Numbered from the stretch's first letter, positions 24,924 to 32,809 are shown. The stretch is 43,396 nucleotides of DNA from Verrucomicrobiaceae bacterium E54 (GCA_022548915.1 JAKZES010000045.1:1-43396); one strand, 5' to 3'. Numbers and translations: made by a program. Notes: generated from the letters alone by a model not told the origin.

Positions 24924-26201
24924 TCACTGATCCCCCCCACCCGGCACGATCCCGCGGCATTCCTCCAGCACGGCGATGGCGAGGGCCTTGGTGACGGGCT
25001 TGCGGTTGGAGAGCAGGTGGAGGTGATTGAGAAAGGCGCGCAGTTCGCGGACGTTGCCCGGCCAGGGCAGTGCCATGAGCAGGTTCAGCACGGCGTTCGG
25101 CAGCGCCCGGGGTCCGGCGATGCGGTCCCACAGGCTCCGTGCAATCTCCGGGATGTCATCGGCGTGGTCGGCCAGGGCTGGCGTGCGGATGCGGAAATTA
25201 AAAAGCCGGTAGTAGAGGTCCTCGCGGAAGGTCCCGGCGCGGACCATGGCAGGAAGGTCGCGGTTGGTGGCGGCAAGAACACGGGCGTTGCTGGTGACCT
25301 CGCGGTCGGCTCCGACTGGCGTGTAGGAGCCCTCCTCGAGCGCCCGCAGGATCTTGGCCTGTTGGTCGAGCTTGAGCTCCCCGATCTCGTCGAGAAAGAG
25401 GGTGCCATTGTGCGCCATGCTCCAGAAGCCCTTCTTCTTGCGGACCGCACCGGTGAAGGCACCGCGGTCATGGCCGAACACTTCGGACTCGAAGAGACTC
25501 TCGGAAATCCCGGCACAGTTGACCGGCAGGAACGCGCCCGCGGCACGGGAACCGAGCGCATGAATCTGACGGGCGACGACCTCCTTGCCGGTCCCGGTTT
25601 GCCCGAGGATCAGGACGGGGTGTTCGCTGCGGGCGGCCAGGACGATGAGGCGGCGCACCCAGTCGGCGTGCACGGAACCCCCGAGGAACTTTCTGCGGAG
25701 GTCGTCCGGGATCTCCAGATCGGCGCACCGGTCACGCAGGACCTGCATCGCCGGGGAGAGAAGTTGGAGAGCCTCGTCTCTCTCGGCCGCCCGCGCCCGG
25801 ATCCCGGAAAACACCTCGTCGGACACCGCCACGATGCAATGGCAGTCATTGCCCTGCCGCTCGCAGTGATCGAGCAGGGCGCGTGCGCCGCGGAGTGCCT
25901 GCGCCGGGTCGCGGTAGGGCGCGCGGAGCAGGATTCGCCCGCTGCGGTTCCCGACGTAGTAAGAGAGGGCTTTCGCCCGGTTCTTTTCGCCCCGGTCCCC
26001 GAGCTGGCTCGCGGGACAGCGGCCGATCACCTCCGGGACGTGGTCGAGGGAGATGAAGGTCACGCGGGCGAGGGCGCCATCCCCGGCGGCGTCCTGGAAC
26101 GCCAGGGTGTCCGGCATCAGATTGACGCGACGACCCTTGCGCGCCCCAACGGCGACCAGCACGGCCGGGATCGTTTCCCCTGCTGCATGTTTCAGAGCCA
26201 T
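24924..26201 (-). CDS. Sigma-54-dependent activator without an evident C-terminal HTH
   Basis: The 425-residue protein has an N-terminal region of about 170 residues with alternating strands and helices (AVLVAVGARKG, ARVTFISLD, CHCIVAVSDEVF), perhaps a Rossmann-like sensor. A full bacterial enhancer-binding AAA+ domain follows: Walker A GQTGTGKE (200-207), GAFTGA loop (247-252) for sigma-54 contact, Walker B TLFLDEIGE (about 267-275), FREDLYYRLFNFRI and WPGNVREL. Only about 40 residues follow WPGNVREL, and no Fis-type helix-turn-helix is apparent. The gene diverges from the Ub/Pup operon, whose promoter region has a sigma-54 promoter, so it is the obvious activator. Layout resembles RtcR-type regulators, where ligand binding by the N-domain releases the AAA+ domain. 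Confidence 0.9.
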   Translation of the reverse strand: MALKHAAGETIPAVLVAVGARKGRRVNLMPDTLAFQDAAGDGALARVTFISLDHVPEVIGRCPASQLGDRGEKNRAKALSYYVGNRSGRILLRAPYRDPAQALRGARALLDHCERQGNDCHCIVAVSDEVFSGIRARAAERDEALQLLSPAMQVLRDRCADLEIPDDLRRKFLGGSVHADWVRRLIVLAARSEHPVLILGQTGTGKEVVARQIHALGSRAAGAFLPVNCAGISESLFESEVFGHDRGAFTGAVRKKKGFWSMAHNGTLFLDEIGELKLDQQAKILRALEEGSYTPVGADREVTSNARVLAATNRDLPAMVRAGTFREDLYYRLFNFRIRTPALADHADDIPEIARSLWDRIAGPRALPNAVLNLLMALPWPGNVRELRAFLNHLHLLSNRKPVTKALAIAVLEECRGIVPGGGDQ

Positions 26202-26268
26202 CGAGACCTCCGGGAGTCAGTCACAAGCCGGCTGCCGATGCAATGTCGGAGACCCACAAGCCCCGTCG

Positions 26269-26286
26269 GGTTGAGTGGATTCAACC
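26269..26286. promoter_or_regulatory. Candidate upstream activator site 1
   Basis: GGTTGAGTGGATTCAACC is an inverted repeat with perfect 6-bp arms, about 115 bp upstream of the sigma-54 promoter, a usual distance for enhancer-binding proteins. It shares GTTGAGT with a second palindromic site at 26312. Confidence 0.5.
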
Positions 26287-26311
26287 TGCCAGACAGCCGA
26301 ACCCGCCCGTT

Positions 26312-26325
26312 GAGTTTGCCAACTC
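26312..26325. promoter_or_regulatory. Candidate upstream activator site 2
   Basis: GAGTTTGCCAACTC is a 5-bp-arm inverted repeat and is preceded by GTT, so the GTTGAGT word of the site at 26269 recurs here. It lies about 75 bp upstream of the sigma-54 promoter. Confidence 0.4.
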
Positions 26326-26398
26326 TCCCCTTTGCGCGTTCCCCCCGGATCGGCGCAAAGCCCGCAGCCATGGGCCTTGCAGCGGACCTAGCCAAGGC

Positions 26399-26414
26399 TG
26401 GCACGGCGCTTGCC
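26399..26414 (+). promoter_or_regulatory. Sigma-54 (-24/-12) promoter of the Ub/Pup operon
   Basis: TGGCACGGCGCTTGCC matches the sigma-54 consensus TGGCAC-N5-TTGC, with exactly 10 nt between the GG (26400-26401) and GC (26412-26413) elements. Transcription would start near 26425, about 55 nt before the first start codon. The divergent neighbour encodes a sigma-54 activator with an intact GAFTGA loop. Confidence 0.85.
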
Positions 26415-26480
26415 ATAGAGATTGGCGTGGCGATGGCCCATCGGATCGGCCTGCGCCCGAAAACCCAAAAAACCAAAATC

Positions 26481-27062
26481 ATGAATTCACCTGACCGCGC
26501 CGCCCTCCAAGCCCAGCTCGATGCACTCGCCACCGAAGTCCGTGACATCAAGAAGCTCGTAACCCGCCTCGTCGCCGCCCTGCTGGAGGAGCGCCAGTTC
26601 CCCGATCTCCGCGGCGCGAGCGAAATCCGCAACCTCGAGGCCGGATTCATGACGCGGGACCAGGTGCAGTTGATCGGCTGCACCCTGCGGGTCAATCACC
26701 GCGAGGTCATCCTATCCAAACGCCAGGCCGTGCTGGTGTCGATCCTGATGCGGCACGCGCTGGCAGGCGATCACGGGTTCATCTCCGTTGCGGCCATCAT
26801 CTCCGAGATCGAGACAGAGTTCGCGGACGAGTGGCGGCTGGCGATGCCGGAAGATGTGCACCAGGTCGTTTACCGGATCCGCCGGAAGCTCGGCCTCGAC
26901 CGCGACCTGCTCGAAACGTCCCCGGCCAAAGGGGAAGGCATCCGCCTCTCGACCCCCGCCGGTCACATCACCCGCCTCAAGAGCCCGTGGGACGACCGAA
27001 CGCATCCCTGCACCCCGACCCGTGACCGGGACTCCGGATCCGACGAGGCATCGACCATCTAA
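26481..27062 (+). CDS. Winged-helix transcription regulator (OmpR-type C-domain)
   Basis: This is the first gene after the sigma-54 promoter, 193 residues from ATG 26481. The same frame is open far upstream but that part is antisense to the sigma-54 activator and is not used. Residues 1-40 predict a coiled coil (LQAQLDALATEVRDIKKLVTRLVAALLEE). Residues about 60-160 match the winged helix of OmpR/PhoB response regulators: CTLRVNHREVILSKRQAVLVSIL, a recognition-helix region MPEDVHQVVYRIRRKLGLD, and a wing ETSPAKGEGIRLS. There is no receiver domain. It may autoregulate the operon or give DNA specificity to the HTH-less activator next door; both are inferences. The leader is A/C-rich (aacccaaaaaaccaaaatc) without a Shine-Dalgarno site. 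Confidence 0.85.
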   Translation: MNSPDRAALQAQLDALATEVRDIKKLVTRLVAALLEERQFPDLRGASEIRNLEAGFMTRDQVQLIGCTLRVNHREVILSKRQAVLVSILMRHALAGDHGFISVAAIISEIETEFADEWRLAMPEDVHQVVYRIRRKLGLDRDLLETSPAKGEGIRLSTPAGHITRLKSPWDDRTHPCTPTRDRDSGSDEASTI

Positions 27063-27173
27063 CAAGCTTTCTCCCGTGGAACCTTCCCCAATCCAAAGCC
27101 CGGGGCCCCGACCTCCTTCCCAAGCTGCGTCCATGGACCTCCACCCTCCGGTTCTGGCATATTAGAAACCGTT

Positions 27174-27647
27174 ATGGACGCCCTTCGATACCGTGACCCC
27201 GAGGCCGAAGCTGCCTGGCTTTCCTTGCCTCTTACCGAGCCCGTCCCGCTCCCTTTTCCAGGGATGCCGGTCGATCGGGAAGAGGCTCTGGTCCTGCCCT
27301 CCGGGGCATTGGTCTGCCGCGGCGACTCGCCGATCCGGGTCAACGGCCGGGCAGTGCCAGGCGGCCTGCGCGTGCTCCGGGAGAAGGATGAGATCCGGTT
27401 GGCCAGACACCGCTTCTACTTCAGCACGAAGGACGCCCTGACGATCGCCCGGCACGAGGGAGAGCCAACCACCTGTCCCCGCTGCACGGAGCCGATCAAG
27501 AGCGGAGCCGACGCGATCCGCTGCCACTGCGGGACCCTCTTCCATCAGTCGGAGGATCACCCTTGCTACACCTACGGGGAGACCTGCCCCAGCTGCGGGG
27601 TCACGACCCGGATCGATGGGAGCCCCTGGAATCCCTCTGAACTCTAG
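27174..27647 (+). CDS. FHA-like / RING-like zinc protein, candidate E3
   Basis: The product has 157 residues. Residues about 40-85 resemble an FHA or similar beta-sandwich core (PIRVNGRAVPGGLRVLREKD, then EIRLARHRFYF). Residues about 99-145 carry a treble-clef array: CPRC, a CHCG pair, FHQSEDHPC and CPSC, i.e. eight or nine Cys/His ligands spaced as in prokaryotic RING-like domains. RING domains recruit E2 enzymes, and this gene sits immediately before E1 and E2 genes (6-nt gap to E1), so an E3 role is a reasonable inference. The FHA-like part would be the substrate-binding half. A plain zinc ribbon remains possible. Confidence 0.75.
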   Translation: MDALRYRDPEAEAAWLSLPLTEPVPLPFPGMPVDREEALVLPSGALVCRGDSPIRVNGRAVPGGLRVLREKDEIRLARHRFYFSTKDALTIARHEGEPTTCPRCTEPIKSGADAIRCHCGTLFHQSEDHPCYTYGETCPSCGVTTRIDGSPWNPSEL

Positions 27648-27653
27648 CTGCCC

Positions 27654-28712
27654 ATGCCCGACTCACGTTCCATTCTCCTCGCCGGCCTCGGCAACACGGG
27701 ATCGCACCTCGCGCCGCTGATCGCGCGCATGGGTCTGAGCGAGCATCTGGTCATCGTCGATCCGGACATCGTCGAGGAGGACAACATGACGGCTCAGGCC
27801 TACCGTCCGGATGAGGTGGGGCAACCCAAGGCCTCCGGCACCGCGGATCTGCTGCGGCAGATCCGTCCGGCGCTTCGCGTCGAAGCTTTCGTCGGAGAAC
27901 TCGAGGACCTGCCCCTCGGGTGCTTTTCCGGACTGGTGATCCTGTGTCTCGACCAGGATGGGGCACGCCAGGTCGCCGCGGAGCGATGCTGGCAAACCGG
28001 CGGCGTGCTCTACGACGTTGCGGTCAATGGACCGGCAGGACTTGCCCGCCTGACCCGGATCCTCCCCGGCGCTGGCAGGGCCTGCCTTGAGTGCAGCTGG
28101 TCGGACGGGCAGTATGCAAAGCTCCCGGTCCGGAACTCGTGTCGAAAAACGCCACCCACCGACGCACCGGCTGCCTTGGGAAGCTTCGCCGCGAGCCTGA
28201 CCACCTTGTGGATGAACTCGGAGGAGGCCGGCGACGACAATGTGGAAGTCGTCTCATCCCCGACCGACGGCGAGATGTTCGTTACCCGGCTCACTCCCAA
28301 TCCCGATTGCCGGTTCGACCACCGCGTTCCCGGTATCGCGCATTTCGGTGCCCTCGACCCCCTTGCGCCTCTGCCCGTCCTGTTCGATCGCCTCCGCACC
28401 AAGGTGCTGGCGGTGCCGGGGTTCACCTTTGCCCGTCGCACCCGGTGTGTCGGCTGCGGTTCCGAGGAGGAGGTCCTGCAAATCGCCCGGGGCCCCGCCG
28501 GGCCGGGTCCGTGCAAGCGTTGCGCCAGCCCCCTCGAGTTTCCCGGTTTCCACACCAACAGCCAGCTCATCCGGTCCGAGCTCAGTCCGGCGGAAGAGGA
28601 AACGAGCCTTGAAGCCATCGGGCTGAGGGACGGCGACGTCGTCGTCGCCGATGACGACCAGTGGGTCCAACTCGGACTCCGCCAATCCAAACCCGGGCAT
28701 CTCCATGTCTGA
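27654..28712 (+). CDS. E1-like (ThiF/MoeB family) ubiquitin-activating enzyme
   Basis: The 352-residue product opens with a Rossmann adenylation domain (SILLAGLGNTGSHLAPLIAR), an acidic segment VIVDPDIVEEDNMTAQAY with the ATP/Mg-binding Asp and Asn, and VGQPKA with the conserved Lys. CLECSW and CVGCG/CKRC pairs may bind zinc. A Cys in LPVRNSCRKTPPTD is placed where E1-like proteins often have the catalytic Cys. A C-terminal part of about 60 residues (TSLEAIGLRDGDVVVADDDQ) resembles a small beta-grasp or adaptor region. The reaction would be adenylation and thioester capture of the Ubl encoded downstream. The stop overlaps the E2 start by 8 nt. Confidence 0.9.
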   Translation: MPDSRSILLAGLGNTGSHLAPLIARMGLSEHLVIVDPDIVEEDNMTAQAYRPDEVGQPKASGTADLLRQIRPALRVEAFVGELEDLPLGCFSGLVILCLDQDGARQVAAERCWQTGGVLYDVAVNGPAGLARLTRILPGAGRACLECSWSDGQYAKLPVRNSCRKTPPTDAPAALGSFAASLTTLWMNSEEAGDDNVEVVSSPTDGEMFVTRLTPNPDCRFDHRVPGIAHFGALDPLAPLPVLFDRLRTKVLAVPGFTFARRTRCVGCGSEEEVLQIARGPAGPGPCKRCASPLEFPGFHTNSQLIRSELSPAEEETSLEAIGLRDGDVVVADDDQWVQLGLRQSKPGHLHV

Positions 28713-29208
28713 TCCGATCCATCAACGATTCGTCGACGCACAGAAACTCGAGGCCGAGCGCTTCGTGGCCATGAATCCCGGCTTCTGCGAGATCCTCAGC
28801 CTGCCGGACGCCCGGTTCCTCGTGCACCTCGACTGTCCCGTCATGCGCCTCCGGCCCGGCCGGCCGCCGGTGCGGGGCACTGGCTGCCACATCGGCATCA
28901 CCTTCAGGCCCGACTACTGCCGCCGCCCCGATCCGCAAGCGGTCTCGATCCTCACCCCCTTCATCTTTCACCCGAACATCGTCGGCACGGCCGCCTGCCT
29001 GGGTCGAATGGCGCCGGCGACGCCGATCGTCGACCTACTACTACAGGTCTACGAGATGCTCGTGTGGAAGACCTATTCCGCCCACGACCCGATGAACCCC
29101 GAGGCGGCGCAGTGGGCCCGCAACCATGCCGATGAGGTCCCGCTTGAGGCCGATCGAAGCGTGCGCATCCCGAAACCGGCGGAAGCCGCCAATCCCACCG
29201 TAGGATGA
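28705..29208 (+). CDS. E2-like ubiquitin-conjugating enzyme (UBC fold)
   Basis: The start is ATG 28705, 8 nt inside the E1 gene. The 167-residue product keeps the E2 signature: FHPNI, then GTAACLGRM with the candidate active-site Cys98, then DLLLQVYEMLVW and HDPMNPEAAQWARNH, which correspond to the helices after the active site in E2 proteins. Upstream strands (RFLVHLDCPVMRL, CHIGITFRPDYCRR) form the UBC sheet. It would accept the Ubl from E1 and transfer it to substrates, possibly with the RING-like protein. The stop overlaps the next gene's ATG in an ATGA arrangement. Confidence 0.9.
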   Translation: MSDPIHQRFVDAQKLEAERFVAMNPGFCEILSLPDARFLVHLDCPVMRLRPGRPPVRGTGCHIGITFRPDYCRRPDPQAVSILTPFIFHPNIVGTAACLGRMAPATPIVDLLLQVYEMLVWKTYSAHDPMNPEAAQWARNHADEVPLEADRSVRIPKPAEAANPTVG

Positions 29209-29849
29209 ATTCCACCATTTCCACACACGACGAACTCGCCGCCGCTACAATCGCCAACGGTTACATGGCGGGCCTGTGGAAGCACGCGCTCGACGACGGG
29301 CGGTGGGTCATCAACGACCAAACGGGGGGGCGAGAGAAAACGTCCCCGCCCAACCCCGACCGGGAACCCGCCACCCGCACCCTGACCGGGAACCCGGAGG
29401 CCACGGCTGAACTGCTGTCCACGATCCAGGATGAAGGCTGGGCCGTCAGCGAAGAATCGGGCGTGAAGCGGATAGACCTCGGGCTCACACAACGGGCACG
29501 GGCAGATCTCTGCTTCGACGAAGAACCGGACCACGCCGGGTCGCTGTGTGTGCGGATCCTGCCGGATGACCTTTCGCCGAATGAGGCGGTCATCGCTTTC
29601 GCCCTTCAACTCACCGCCTCCCATCACGGGGTGCGCGCCTCGCTCCTCGAGCTTGGTCAAGGCCCCACCCTCTTCTGGGAAGCACCTTTCGACTCAACCG
29701 GTGTCTCCAGCCACCCGCCCGGCACGGCGCTCCAGTGCCTTGCCCAGGTCGTCGGCTCCGGCCAGGCCGAAGCCCGCCTGCTCGCCGCGGACCCAACCAC
29801 CGCGGCACGGTGGGTCCGCATGAATCTCCCCGATCATCCCCCGTACTGA
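29205..29849 (+). CDS. Unknown protein of the Ub/Pup operon
   Basis: The 214-residue protein starts at an ATG overlapping the E2 stop (ATGA), so it is translationally coupled. I do not recognise the family. The sequence is soluble, with a likely helical N-terminus (THDELAAATIANGYMAGLWKHA), a disordered Pro/Arg-rich stretch around residues 40-60 and a mixed alpha/beta C-terminal half (SLCVRILPDDLSPNEAVIAF). Cys residues are few, so a zinc domain is unlikely. Its position between E2 and Ubl suggests an accessory subunit or adaptor. Confidence 0.75.
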   Translation: MNSTISTHDELAAATIANGYMAGLWKHALDDGRWVINDQTGGREKTSPPNPDREPATRTLTGNPEATAELLSTIQDEGWAVSEESGVKRIDLGLTQRARADLCFDEEPDHAGSLCVRILPDDLSPNEAVIAFALQLTASHHGVRASLLELGQGPTLFWEAPFDSTGVSSHPPGTALQCLAQVVGSGQAEARLLAADPTTAARWVRMNLPDHPPY

Positions 29850-29871
29850 AACCAACAAACCAAACAACATC

Positions 29872-30165
29872 ATGGTATCCAACGAAACCAACACCCTGAC
29901 CATCACCGCCCGCGACGTCACCGGCCAACGCCGGACCGCCTACGAAGTGTCCCGCGAGTCCTCCGTGGACTCACTGATCGAGGGACTCGGAGATCGCATG
30001 AACCTGCTCCGCGAGGACGCCGACGGACGCCCGGTCACCTGGTACGCCAGGCACGAACGGGAAGGCCGCGCGCTGCATCGGAGCGAAACGGTCGGCGAGG
30101 CCCTCAAGGATCAGGATGAGATCCGCCTGCAGCCGGAAATCAGCGCCGGCGCTACCGGAAACTGA
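29872..30165 (+). CDS. Ubiquitin-like beta-grasp protein
   Basis: The 97-residue protein has a beta-grasp pattern: strand TLTITARDVTGQRR, strand TAYEVSRESSVDSLIEGLGDRM with the helix, VTWYARHEREGRAL, then the ubiquitin-like SETVGEALKDQDEIRLQPEI. It lies between the E2-linked unknown and the JAMM gene, as expected for the modifier. The C-terminus is SAGATGN, not a terminal GG, so a different activation end, processing or a non-covalent role must be considered. The leader aaccaacaaaccaaacaaca is A/C-rich with no Shine-Dalgarno site. Confidence 0.85.
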   Translation: MVSNETNTLTITARDVTGQRRTAYEVSRESSVDSLIEGLGDRMNLLREDADGRPVTWYARHEREGRALHRSETVGEALKDQDEIRLQPEISAGATGN

Positions 30166-30184
30166 GAACGAACCCCGAAACGAC

Positions 30185-31150
30185 ATGATCCCCCACGACT
30201 ACCAGTTGCAGTGCTTCAAGGAGGACGGCACCCCCTTGGGCAAAGCCATCCTTCTGCCTCTGGGCGGCGTCCTTTCCGAAGGTGTCGAGGCACTGCACTG
30301 GCAGTCGTTTGTCGAAACCGGACGAGGCCTCGCGGATCCGATTGAGGTCGTTCCGCGCTGGTCCCCCGATGCCGGAGAGCCGGTGGTTGAGGCACTCTGT
30401 CTTGAGTCCGGAAGCTCCACAGTGTCCCTGCCTGCCACCCGACTCTTCCACCCCATGGCGGTCCGGCAACGGACCCGCCTGCTAGAAGATGGAGCCCTCA
30501 AAGAAAGCGAGTCCTACGGATTCCTCGTGACCGCCCGGCCAGCGGAGGAACCTTCCCCCTTGCCGGTGTTTTCCCTCGCCGATTATCCCCTCTCCACCCA
30601 GCGCATCGAGATCGGCGGGGAACCGGTTGATGCGGAGTTTGCCGCCGCTGGCGACTTCCCCGTCCTGATTGCGCCCAAGGTGCTCCGCGATGCGGTCAAC
30701 CTCGCGGAAGTGGCGGGAGAAGCCGAGGCAGGGGGCGTGCTCTTCGGGCACCTGATGAAGACCGTGGACGGCACCACGGTTGCCCTGTCGATCACCCATC
30801 TCTGGCCGGCCACCGGTGGCCGGGGCGATCAAAGCTCCTTCACCTTCACCCCCGAGACCTGGACCTCCGCGGCAGTCGCACTGGCCGAGCGTTCTGCCGA
30901 CGAACTCATGGTCGGATCATTCCACTCACATCCCGATTTCTGTCGCAAGTGTCCGCCCGAGCGCCAGGCCGTCTGCAAGCTTCGCGAGCCGTTCTTTTCC
31001 AGGGACGACGAGCAACTCCAGCAGTCCGTGTTTCCCGCCGGCTACTCGGTCGGACTACTTGCCAGCCACGATGGCGAGAAGCCAATCCCTTCCCTGTGGG
31101 GATGGAGGGATGGATTCACCGCACGTCGCTCCTACCTCATCCCATCCTGA
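30185..31150 (+). CDS. JAB1/MPN (JAMM) metallopeptidase, candidate deubiquitinase
   Basis: From ATG 30185 the product has 321 residues. The C-terminal half is a JAMM domain with Glu181 (EAGGVLFGHL), His247 and His249 (FHSHP) and Ser272/Asp275 (FSRDD), so the zinc site is intact. An insertion with three Cys residues (CRKCPPERQAVC) separates HxH from SxxD. Residues 1-150 are an extra beta-rich domain (YQLQCFKEDGTPLGKAILLP) not seen in minimal JABs. In Ub-like operons JAMM enzymes process the Ubl or remove it from targets. It begins 19 nt after the Ubl stop and ends 3 nt before the ATPase gene. Confidence 0.92.
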   Translation: MIPHDYQLQCFKEDGTPLGKAILLPLGGVLSEGVEALHWQSFVETGRGLADPIEVVPRWSPDAGEPVVEALCLESGSSTVSLPATRLFHPMAVRQRTRLLEDGALKESESYGFLVTARPAEEPSPLPVFSLADYPLSTQRIEIGGEPVDAEFAAAGDFPVLIAPKVLRDAVNLAEVAGEAEAGGVLFGHLMKTVDGTTVALSITHLWPATGGRGDQSSFTFTPETWTSAAVALAERSADELMVGSFHSHPDFCRKCPPERQAVCKLREPFFSRDDEQLQQSVFPAGYSVGLLASHDGEKPIPSLWGWRDGFTARRSYLIPS

Positions 31151-31153
31151 ATC

Positions 31154-32806
31154 ATGCCAAGACAAGCCACCAGAACCAGAGACACGCGCACATCCACCCG
31201 GGAGAGTGCGCTGCAGAAGGCACTCGACCCACGCCGGGACATCCCTCTCGGTGTTCGGCTCCAGCTTCTGCATCAATTCCGGCAAGGAAACGTCGATGAA
31301 GCAATCCACAAGGCGGACGAGCTGATCCTACGCGGCGCGATCGGTCTCGGTCAGACCCTGCTGAAAGCCCATGCCGATCTCAAAGATCACATCGATATCC
31401 TGACCTCGCCGCCATTCTTTCCAGGTATCTATCTCGGTCCCTCCGGAGAGCGGCGCGCCCGGGTGCGCTGCGGCGAGGCCGAGCGCATCGTGGGGATCGA
31501 TGGGGATCACGAACTCCGGCCGGGCGATCCGATCTTGCTCAACAGTGACCGGACCGTGATCCTCGACCGGTGCGAGAAGGAAGCCTCGCTGGGAGAGGTC
31601 GCGCGGTTCGTCCACCTGGCGGATGGCGGCAGGATCGTCCTCGATTTCCGCGGGGAAAGCCTCGTCTGCCTGCCCGTCAACGGGCTTGCGCCGGACGCCC
31701 TTCGCAAGGGTGACCTCGTCCTCATCAATCCGCCCGCCAAGCTGGCCATCGAGCGAATCACAGAGCCCGAGGGCGGGCGCATGCCCTTCGAAGTGGAGGA
31801 AGAGATCGGGGCCGGCCCGGAAGACGTGGGTGGCCTCGAGCGGGAACTGGATGAGCTTCTCTGGAGTCTGTTGATCGCCATCGAGCACCCGGAGACGGCA
31901 CGCCGCCACCGGATCGCCGGATTTTCCTCCATCATCCTCCAAGGCCCCCCGGGGGGTGGCAAGACCCTGATGGCGAGGGTGGCCGCTGCAGAACTTCAGC
32001 GTCGCACCGGGAAACGAACCCGGTTCCTCACCGTAAGGCCGTCGGAGTGGCGCAGCGAATGGGTGGGCGTGGGTGAGCGGGCCATCCGCGAAACCTTCGC
32101 CGCGATCCGGAATCTCGCATCCCAAGGCGGACACGTGGTCGTGTTCCTCGACGAGGCGGAAAGTCTGGGCCGCGTTCGAGGAGGGCGGGCTACCACGGTG
32201 CTCGACGACCTCACCAACGCCCTGCTCGTCGAGCTGGATGGATTCTCCGGAGACGGATTGAACAACGTGGTCGTAATCTCGGCGACCAATCGCAAGGACC
32301 TGTTGGATCCCGCCCTGAGGGACAGGCTCAGCGGGGTTGAAATCCGCGTCCCAAGACCGCGAATGGACGCGGCACGCGCGATCTTCCGGGTTCATCTCCG
32401 GGAAGATGACCCGTGGGCCGACCCGCAGGCTCGCGAGGAGGCCATCGAGACAGCGGTTTCGCTCCTCTACGCCCCAGCTGGTGACACTAATGAAGTTTGC
32501 CGCATCCGCTTCAATGACGGTTCCTCGCGCGTCGTGCGGGCCGGGGCGCTCATCAGTGGCCGACTCATCCGGCAGATCTCCGACAACGCCCGACGTCTGG
32601 CCGCGCGCCGCGAAGTCGACGGGCAGAGCGACGGGCTCGGCATTGATGACCTGGTCTCCGCCACGGAGCAGGCCATCGACACCTTGCGAACCACCCTGAC
32701 TCGCGACAACGCAGCCAGCTGCCTCGAGGACCTTCCCCAGGATCTGGCGATTGTGGCGGTGGATCCCATCTGGCCAACACATCGCCGCCACCGACAACCC
32801 CGCTGA
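31154..32806 (+). CDS. Mpa/ARC-like AAA+ ATPase (unfoldase)
   Basis: The 550-residue protein has the order of Mpa/ARC proteasomal ATPases: a helical N-terminus (about 1-80), two OB-like domains (about 85-205, e.g. PGIYLGPSGERRARVRCGEA and DALRKGDLVLINPPAKLAIE), then one AAA+ module with Walker A GPPGGGKT (264-271), Walker B VVVFLDEAES (about 328-337), ATNRKDLLDPALRDRL with the Arg finger, and a helical lid. In Actinobacteria Mpa threads pupylated proteins into the 20S proteasome through a C-terminal GQYL. Here the C-terminus is basic (RRHRQPR) with no such motif, and no proteasome gene is in the window. Pupylation genes follow directly (3-nt gap). Confidence 0.88.
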   Translation: MPRQATRTRDTRTSTRESALQKALDPRRDIPLGVRLQLLHQFRQGNVDEAIHKADELILRGAIGLGQTLLKAHADLKDHIDILTSPPFFPGIYLGPSGERRARVRCGEAERIVGIDGDHELRPGDPILLNSDRTVILDRCEKEASLGEVARFVHLADGGRIVLDFRGESLVCLPVNGLAPDALRKGDLVLINPPAKLAIERITEPEGGRMPFEVEEEIGAGPEDVGGLERELDELLWSLLIAIEHPETARRHRIAGFSSIILQGPPGGGKTLMARVAAAELQRRTGKRTRFLTVRPSEWRSEWVGVGERAIRETFAAIRNLASQGGHVVVFLDEAESLGRVRGGRATTVLDDLTNALLVELDGFSGDGLNNVVVISATNRKDLLDPALRDRLSGVEIRVPRPRMDAARAIFRVHLREDDPWADPQAREEAIETAVSLLYAPAGDTNEVCRIRFNDGSSRVVRAGALISGRLIRQISDNARRLAARREVDGQSDGLGIDDLVSATEQAIDTLRTTLTRDNAASCLEDLPQDLAIVAVDPIWPTHRRHRQPR

Positions 32807-32809
32807 GCC

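Noticed and set aside
24765-26480. Upstream extension of the winged-helix gene frame back to 24765
   Set aside because: The extension is antisense to the sigma-54 activator and crosses the sigma-54 promoter; the winged-helix protein starts at 26481.
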